From assembly GCA_034401795.1 (NCBI GenBank), contig JAVVLW010001659.1, positions 186,001 through 250,000 on the forward strand: 64,000 nt of DNA, in the 5' to 3' direction. Position numbers and translations under genes: made by a program. The notes under the pieces were generated by a model. That model was not told where the DNA came from. It saw only the letters and a list, made by a program, of their open reading frames with translations, and searched no databases. This document shows, in pieces, positions 57,626 to 64,000 of the stretch (the stretch's first letter is position 1; each line of letters begins with the position of its first letter). The DNA is from Chaetoderma sp. LZ-2023a (Eukaryota > Mollusca > Caudofoveata > Chaetodermatida > Chaetodermatidae).

Positions 57626-59310
57626 CATTCTGAAGGTCGCTGCCAGGAAAAGAAATTGTCTTAACCCCCACCCCTCCCTCTACCCCTCCACACACCATCT
57701 AAAACATTTAGGGGCCTAATGCGGCCTACCTCACCCTCTGTTTCTGTCACTAACCCCACAAAACACACAATTTGTGAAAATAACACAGGTCTGGAGAGTT
57801 TAATAATAAATTCACCAACTATGTCATGGTGGATTTAAGAATATATTTTGGTGTGTGTCCAACCTAGCAGGCATGGTCTGGTTGGGGTTCCCGATGGTGG
57901 TGGGGTTAGGGAGAGGTCTCATACACTTTCCCCTATAAGAATTGGAAAATGAGATGATCTGAGAAGTAGTTTCCTGCATATTGATTAATTAATTCTTAAT
58001 CAAATTGAAATTAATCATTGTTTATTTACTGGAATGCAGGTGGGAATTAATGCGGTCCTCCACCTCCCACCCCACCAACCATCACCTCAAGGTATGGGTG
58101 GGGTGGTGGTGTGCGAAGCCAAACTAAATATGGGTGGGGTACAGGGTTCTTCTCCAGAAAAACTTTTGAAGTCTATGTGTCCGTGAGATAGCGTCGCCTA
58201 CATTTTTGGGGGTGGGGTTGCAGTTGGGCTGGGTGGGGTGGGCGATAAATATGGAATTTCAGATTTTCTAATTCAAATTAGACACTCGAAAGGGTGTGGG
58301 GATGGGTGGGTGGGTGCCGGGCTGAGTGTGTGTGTGTATGTGACAAACTCATATCTTTGACAGCCTCGCTCGTCTCCAAAATTGTCCGTATGGTTGGGGG
58401 TTACCTCACACAGACAGAGACACAAACGTACACACCTACCCACCCCCTCTCGCTTCGCCTATGCACACATGGATAATTATTATGCCAGTGGGGCCTACAT
58501 CTAGCCATCTTGGGCGCATTCGTAAACCTTAGCTATCGAGCAGCCGCTTGTATTGGTACCCGCTTGTATTGGTGCTATAGCCTACCAGGATTCACATGCC
58601 CTGATGGGGTGGGGGGGGGGGGGCGCTTCTGACATATCATCGCGGTAGTATTTTGCCTAATAATGTGCATAGAATCAATATTATATTTCTAAAAATTCAT
58701 AGTAATATAGCATTTGATGTTAGAATTGTTAATTCTGCCAACTTTACCAGTAGAGCTGACGTAAAATTGCAATTTTCAATGTTTTGAGTAGCATCAACCA
58801 CGGCAGTGTAATGTTGTTTGCTAACAAAACAGTGATCAGCTGGCCGTACGCTTGATGGCCAATCATCTACGCAAGCGTGAAAATGACGTCATAAGGGAAT
58901 TCCATGAAACCTCCTATTACTTCTACTGGATAATTCAAACCTCCTCTTCAGGATACAAATCAATATTTTGGTGGTATTTATCTTGATTCTACACCCTCCA
59001 TAGGTCTACTATGAGATTTTGGCTCGCTACGAAATCTGGTTTAAACCCTATGAAAAAAGTTTCTATAATGTTTTGAATGTCTACAACATTTTAATAAGTA
59101 AGGCTATAATTCTATAATGCTTTTTTCGCCATACGAAGAGAGCAGTAAAACAAAATAACAGAAATAAACTTGAGTTACTACTTTTCGTGAGTGGTAAGAA
59201 TAAGGATATAACCATTTTAGTGTCATGCAGGAAGATTGATTTTCTTCAGGAAGCTTGATTTTCTTCAGAAAGCTTGGTTTTTACAAAATGGTTCATATAT
59301 ACACTTGTCA
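54746..59310. other. AT-rich noncoding DNA
   Basis: It contains a family 2 palindromic element (55819-55901), a G-run (about 56737-56757), half of a family 1 element (57228-57280), a (TTA)n run (57569-57623), several GGTGGGGTGG-rich stretches (57840-58320) and a G-run near 58609-58622. No exon that I can support. Confidence 0.5.
55819..55901. repeat. Short palindromic element, family 2
   Basis: Starts CTGTTGAATATTCTG and ends AAAATATTCAATGG, with GAAGCCACTGCT near the centre. Confidence 0.6.
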
Positions 59311-59478
59311 TGGTTGTACATAGGTTAGAAAGAGTCCAATGCTGGGCAACAAAGTTAATACCACAAATTAGAGAGCACAGCTACATAGAAAGATTCAGAA
59401 CATTAAATCTAATGTCATTGAAATACACAAGAAATTCGAGTAGTCTTAATCGAAACATACAAAATCCTTAATGATATA
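59311..59478 (+). pseudogene. LINE reverse transcriptase C-terminal fragment
   Basis: The plus-strand frame reads HRLERVQCWATKLIPQIREH, then SYIERFRTLNLMSLKYTR. After a one-base slip it reads VVLIETYKILNDI. The string LERVQ-ATKLIP-Y-ERL-LNL-SL-YRR-LIE-YKIL is typical of the end of Jockey/CR1-type non-LTR reverse transcriptases. It is a truncated, frameshifted relic. Confidence 0.8.
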
Positions 59479-59589
59479 TCCAATGTATGTATGATTACTG
59501 TATTCTGCGGCTGTAGTAGTACAAACATCCTACAGCTCCAATCAGTCCTTCTTCGCTTTTGCCCACTGTCTTGTCCTCAGCCGAAATCC

Positions 59590-60000
59590 TTAGCTTCCTC
59601 AGGTCCATTCTTGACTTGAATACCGAGTCCTGCTTTCTTGACATAGCAGGCTTAGCACATTTATAATGCAATAACGTCCTCTCCTGGCTTTATGTTTGCT
59701 GGCTCTCAGTAGGGTGAATTCCAAGGCTCTCTGTGCTGGTGTGTCTTCTGGAATCCTTAGCGCATGGCCAAACATGGACCATCTTTGCGATGTATTACAC
59801 ATCTTGTATAGTGCATCATGGGAAATTATGCTGTCTGGCATAGGTGTCTGCAGTGGCAAGCATCAAGTTTGTCTAGAGCTGCCTTTGGAGCTTCCCAGCT
59901 GTTACAGTTATACAGCATCAAGGATACGCAGTTTGCATTGTATAAACGTAGTCGTTTTGTCAAGGGCATCTAACTTAGTTCTCAACTCGAGAACAGCGTC
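59590..60000 (-). pseudogene. LINE reverse transcriptase C-terminal fragment, minus strand
   Basis: The minus-strand frame 59859-59599 contains TSQRWSMFGHALRIPEDTPA and KARRGRY, matching the RRW-FGHVLRMPEDTPAQ-KGR tail of non-LTR elements. The sequence upstream on the minus strand (LDALDKTTTFIQCKLRILDA) is similar but interrupted by stops. Confidence 0.7.
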
Positions 60001-60599
60001 AGGTATCAATCACTAGAGACTGTGGCGATCCACGTTTTACTAGCTTAAATCAAACCCAACCACTATATATGGTTGGCACCATTGCAGAGAAAACCTCTGA
60101 ATCATTTCTAATCTGTGAATCTAATTCTCTTTCCAAAGCAGCATACCACAGAAATAGACCCATATTTCTGAAGTATTAAACTACTATTACACGTCTAAGA
60201 ATGAGAATGGTTACTGTTAGTAACATTCCCAATATATGAAGAATGTTGACAGGCTCAGCAATGTCCTTGCACGGACTGGCCACCCTGCTTGACAATTAAA
60301 TGGGTGTCATTTCCCATCAATCCACCTATGAGGAGACCATTGGACCAAGATGGCCGCCACTGTTCACAATTGAAAGACAACTTCCAAACAGGAAGGCATG
60401 TTCACACAATTCACCAAGCAGTTATTTCACATATTATTGGAAAGACTAAATCTCGCTTTGGAGGAAAAAATCCTCGATCCAACCATTGGATTATCTTGAC
60501 ACAAACAAACTCCTCATGTTTACAGGGTCACTCGAGCCCATAGTCAACAATTAAATATGTATCCCGTCTGTGTCATGGAACATGTATCATTATCCAGAC

Positions 60600-61340
60600 A
60601 TGGGGTAAAATACTTTTGAAAGTATTTAAATGCAAATGCAAATACTTCACATTTGGAAATCCTCAAATGCAAATACTTGAAATTTAAAATCTTCAAATGC
60701 AAATACAAATGCAAATACTTAAAATTTAAAATCCTCAAATGTAGATACTTAAAATTTAAAATCTTCAAATACAAATGCAAATGCTTCACAAGAAGTATTT
60801 AAATGCAAGTGCATTTGCAGTTGTCCAAAATGGTTTGTACTTTAAGCATATATGATTTCAAAATGAAATGGAATAAGCTAGCCCCCTCCTGGTGTGGGTA
60901 TTAGAGAAACTGAAAAATAATCAACAGCTCTCTTGTATGGTTGTCTTCGGGCCAGGATTTCACTGGTGAAAGAGTTACTGAGATATGCATAGATGTGCCG
61001 TTCTACATTTCCAGTCACAATGTTTCAACAAATTAAAAAAAACCCCATCCCACCCCAAATAAACCATGACTAAGAAACTCAATTTGCAGACTTTGAAATT
61101 AGCACTGTTGCACAGATTTAATTCTTTTTTTGCAAAAAGTATTTGAAAACATTTGAAAACTATTTGAAATTTCAAATACTTTTCAAAAACTATTTAAATG
61201 CAAATGCAAATAGTTGACTTTTCAAAATCCGCAAATACAAATGCAAATACTTGTGATTTAAAATCTTCAAATACAAATGCAAATACTTCACAAGAAGTAT
61301 TTAAATGCATTTAAATGCAAATGCATTTGCATTTGACCAC
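60600..61340. repeat. Oligonucleotide repeat rich in AAATGCAAATACTT words
   Basis: Two blocks (about 60615-60830 and 61140-61335) consist of AAATGCAAATAC, TTAAAATCTTCAAAT and AGTATTTAAATGC words in both orientations. It looks like one palindromic element with a unique centre. Confidence 0.65.
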
Positions 61341-61699
61341 TTGTCTGCATTATATAGGTCTTAATAGGGGGTGGGGGCCTCAATGCATACACCCAAAAAC
61401 CTCCAATCAGGAGAAAAAGCATAGTGGATCCATCAAACTCCACATTATGGAACCTGTCGGCTCGACATTAGATGACGGCTCCCATATTCCCCTTTACCCA
61501 TGTTTTAATTGCATCTTTGATAGATCTACGAATCCATATCTTCCAGGAGGGCTGGAAAGGTATGTTCACCATGGGCCATAACACAGCATGAAGCAATGTC
61601 ACCAGTACTGCAAGGCAGTGAGCCCAGCATTTTACCTTTTATACCCCGCCAAAAAAATGTGTGTGATATTATGTGATGGCGTGTTCCGGGCAGGCAGGT

Positions 61700-62540
61700 G
61701 TCAGAGTGGTTTCCGGGTGATAGCACAGTGACCGTTTATCAGATCGCTTTGAAACTTCATAGAATGGTTGGACTAGGGCTGGGAAAGAAACCTCTCGAAA
61801 TTGACGATGATCCTAAATCCAAGATGGTCGCCAGCCATGGTCGGCCATCTTGAAAATTTGTTTCCGGATAATAAGTCTGTTACCGTCTATCGGATCGCTT
61901 TGAACTTTATAGGATGGTTGGAATAGGACTGGGGAAGAAACGGATCGAAATTGACGTTGATCTGCTATCCAAGATGGCTGTCCGCCACCGTCAGCCATCT
62001 TGAAAATTGTTTTCCAGATGATAACTCCGTTACCACTTATCAGATTGCTTTGAAACTTCATACGGTTGTTGGATTAGGCCTCGTGAAGAAACCTATCGTA
62101 ATTGACAATGATCTGACATCCAAGATGGCCACCAGCGGCCATCTTGAAAATTGGTTTCCGGATGATAACTCCGTTATCATTTGTTGGATCGCTTTGAAAC
62201 TTTATAAGGTGGTTGGACTAGGTATGGGGAAGAAAGTTACCAAAATTAACGATGATCCGAAATCCAAGATAGCCGCCAGCCACCGTTGGCCATCTTGAAA
62301 ATTGGTTTCTGGATAATACCTCTGTTACCGCTTATTAGATTGCTTTGAAGCGTCATAGGGTTGTTGGATTAGATCTGGGGAAGAAACCTATAGAAATAGA
62401 CGATGATCCGAAATCCAAGATGGCCCTCAGCCACCGGTGGCCATCTTTAAAATTGGTTTCCGGATGATAACTCTGTTACCGTTTATCGTATCACTTTGAA
62501 ACTTCATAAGGTGATCGGACTAGGTCAAGGGCAGAAACCT
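61700..62540. repeat. Tandem repeat, about 150-bp unit, about 5.5 copies
   Basis: GGTTTCCGGATGATAAC-like starts occur at about 61708, 61860, 62010, 62151, 62306 and 62456, each followed by TCGCTTTGAAACTT and CCAAGATGGCC words. Confidence 0.85.
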
Positions 62541-62569
62541 CACACTTTCAACATGGTAGCGTATCTGTC

Positions 62570-62730
62570 AATAGCTACTAGTCACAGCTTGTCTTCATTA
62601 CAGCCAGCTTGATGTAGTACATCGACGATATTTGATCGTGTGATGGTGTCAAAGGCCAGCTGCATGTTAATGGCCATCTTGAGAAGGTCTGAGTGCTTGG
62701 ACATGACAACTGACACCAGCATGTATAGGC
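62570..62730 (-). pseudogene. Possible RT-like fragment
   Basis: A minus-strand frame gives MSKHSDLLKMAINMQLAFDT, then ITRSNIVDVLHQAGC. It loosely resembles the AFDTV-H-LL-L motif of non-LTR reverse transcriptases. Low confidence. Confidence 0.25.
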
Positions 62731-63487
62731 TTGTGCAGTTATGGCTTTGAGTGATTTCAATCGATTATTAAAAAATAATAGTGATTACTCGATTAATCAG
62801 CTTGGGAACAAATTAGCAAGATACCAAAAGCATATAAATAACGAAACCTGCAATGTTGTTTAGAGAAGTCCATTTGCAGGCCAAGAGAAGTCTATTTTTG
62901 AAAATGTATCACTGGAATGCCTGGCTCGATTCAGGAGCCATGCCTGGCTCGATTCTCATGCCAGTCATTCCAGCAATACATTTTCAAAAATAATCCTTGC
63001 TTGGCCTGCAAATGGACATACATGTACATTCACTGATCAAAATATCAATTTTTGTAACCGATCTCATTAAAAATTAATGAAAAGGTTGGAATTAAAATAG
63101 TTCATGCAGTAGAAATTATTCATGATTATTCGATTATTTATTGTTGTCTTTTTCGATTTAATCACATAATCTTGCAAGCCTGCGAAGATACAATGTCCGC
63201 ACAGCTCCATCCTCGTTTAAAACTGCTCTGGTAGGCTCCATTGAAGCTTGTTATGGGTGCGGCATGGACAAAATCTTGCAGGTTTGCTGGTGGTCCAGGA
63301 GGCTTCTTGGGTTTGGGGAGAATAATAAGTGTATCTTGACCAACAGCGTCGATTGCAACACATGAAGGCAAAGTTTATAGTTGTGTTAATCTGGTGCGGT
63401 AATAATGATAACATGGATTACTGAAGTGCTAATTGTCTCCATATTTCCGTTTCTCCTACCTGTTATTATTACAATTATATTTTTCAG
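62731..63487. other. Noncoding DNA upstream of the WASHC5 exon
   Basis: AT-rich, holding the palindromic element at 62869-63016. Minus-strand open stretches at 63160-63420 are not recognised. It is probably the promoter side or first intron of WASHC5, because the exon at 63488 begins after an acceptor site. Confidence 0.4.
62869..63016. repeat. Short palindromic element, family 1 (best copy)
   Basis: Starts TCCATTTGCAGGCCAAGAGA and ends TTGGCCTGCAAATGGA, with TTTTTGAAAATGTATCACTG and its inverse inside. It is a long near-perfect hairpin. Confidence 0.8.
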
Positions 63488-63536
63488 TTTCCTTGACTGT
63501 GCACCTGGCTGATTCACTCGTCGCAGGAGGATAGCC

Positions 63537-63761
63537 ATGACAGAATTTCTAGCTGACAATAACCAGTGTGGGCAGACAATCCTCCGCCTGGTCTCTCGTG
63601 GAAATGCTATTATTGCAGAGTTGTTGAGGTTGGCAGACTTCATACCACCAGTGTTTAAACAGGAGGGTAGACCTGACTTAGTCAAGTACTCAGAACTAAT
63701 CTCAGATTTTAGTTACTTCAAAAGCTCTGAATACTTTGACAACAGGATTGACTCTAATGTG
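63537..63761 (+). CDS. WASHC5: WASH complex subunit 5 (strumpellin), first coding exon
   Basis: The ATG at 63537 opens 75 codons beginning MTEFLADNNQCGQTILRLVS, followed by RGNAIIAELLRLADFIPPVF and SDFSYFKSSEYFDN. This closely matches the known strumpellin N-terminus (FLAENN-CGQ-ILR-VS-GNAIIAELLRL--FIP--F and DFSYFK). Strumpellin is the large scaffold of the WASH complex, which activates Arp2/3 on endosomes for cargo sorting. The exon runs from an acceptor after TTTTTCAG (63487/63488), giving 49 nt of 5' UTR, to the donor GTG/GTAGGT at 63762. The rest of the gene is right of the window. The coding frame happens to stay open through the intron and the DIRS end to the window edge, so a plain ORF search would miss or mis-size it. 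Confidence 0.9.
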
Positions 63762-63884
63762 GTAGGTAGTAGTACATGTAATAGTGACATGAAAATTGGA
63801 TTTACAATATACTTAGTACTTTTTTTAGACCGTATTGACTTTAACCCTTTAGTGGCCAAGTCAGCCATAACTGCACTCTGCATT

Positions 63885-64000
63885 TCACATCAAGAGTATA
63901 CTTACCTCCCTAATACTTTTGATATTGCTAAATATCGGCTTTCACTCAATAAAACACTCAGATTAAAAACAGTTAGGTGCCCCTACTGGGCAGGGAGTCA
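63885..64000 (+). mobile_element. DIRS-like retrotransposon, copy D, left end (continues beyond window)
   Basis: 116 bases identical, as read, to copy B 10709-10824. It is preceded by ATT at 63882-63884, like copies B and C, and lies about 120 bases into the intron after the WASHC5 exon. The tip sequence shows that the element's sense strand is the plus strand, the same as the gene. Confidence 0.9.

Noticed and set aside
63162..63420. Minus-strand frames upstream of WASHC5 as a divergent gene
   Set aside because: No recognised motif, no clear splice sites, and short length.

Overview
The window looks like metazoan nuclear DNA, probably from a marine lophotrochozoan such as a mollusc. That placement is an inference from the repeat style. 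The evidence is a spliced exon of the WASH-complex gene WASHC5 (strumpellin), the last four exons of another spliced host gene, DIRS-like and Penelope-like retroelements, LINE and tRNA-SINE fragments, and very large satellite arrays. No bacterial or organellar features were seen.

Layout. 1-3843: a DIRS-like tyrosine-recombinase retrotransposon (copy A) cut by the left window edge. 3844-9064: the 3' part of an unrecognised host gene on the plus strand (exons 4980-5102, 6138-6180, 6815-6964, 8814-9064) with short palindromic elements in its introns. 9729-25198: a nest of elements. Two near-identical Penelope-like elements (P1, P2) lie in tandem on the minus strand, and each is interrupted by a DIRS element on the plus strand: copy B at 10709-17734, which looks complete, and copy C at 19574-24533, which is deleted and dead. 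25199-27550: decayed sequence with a LINE endonuclease relic. 27551-31200: a CCATC-type minisatellite that switches strand at about 28,075, then a 68-bp tandem repeat. 32118-47012: about 14.9 kb of a 48-bp satellite holding a recent 2,920-bp duplication. 47013-63480: microsatellites, palindromic elements, a tRNA-derived SINE, LINE scraps and tandem repeats. 63488-63761: the WASHC5 start-codon exon. 63885-64000: the left end of a fourth DIRS element (copy D) in the following WASHC5 intron.

How the DIRS genes fit together. Copy B keeps a spliced gag (17-codon leader exon, 765-nt intron, Cys-rich exon 2), an overlapping RT-RNase H-methyltransferase-like frame (+1 to gag), and a tyrosine recombinase whose frame is the gag frame resumed after one TGA. 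Its internal complementary region (ICR) pairs with both outer ends and spells the circle junction, including the ATT found at each insertion site. Copies B, C and D all sit at ATT, and copy D matches copy B over the 116 bases visible, which suggests recent activity.

Most promising for follow-up: the leader-exon splice shared by copies B and C; the gag/recombinase frame split by one TGA; a U1-complementary GGTAAGTAT motif near the ends of two divergent DIRS families; and a hairpin next to the ICR that has a compensatory base-pair change between families. I found no wholly new multi-gene system. Everything was read by eye, without alignments or database searches.
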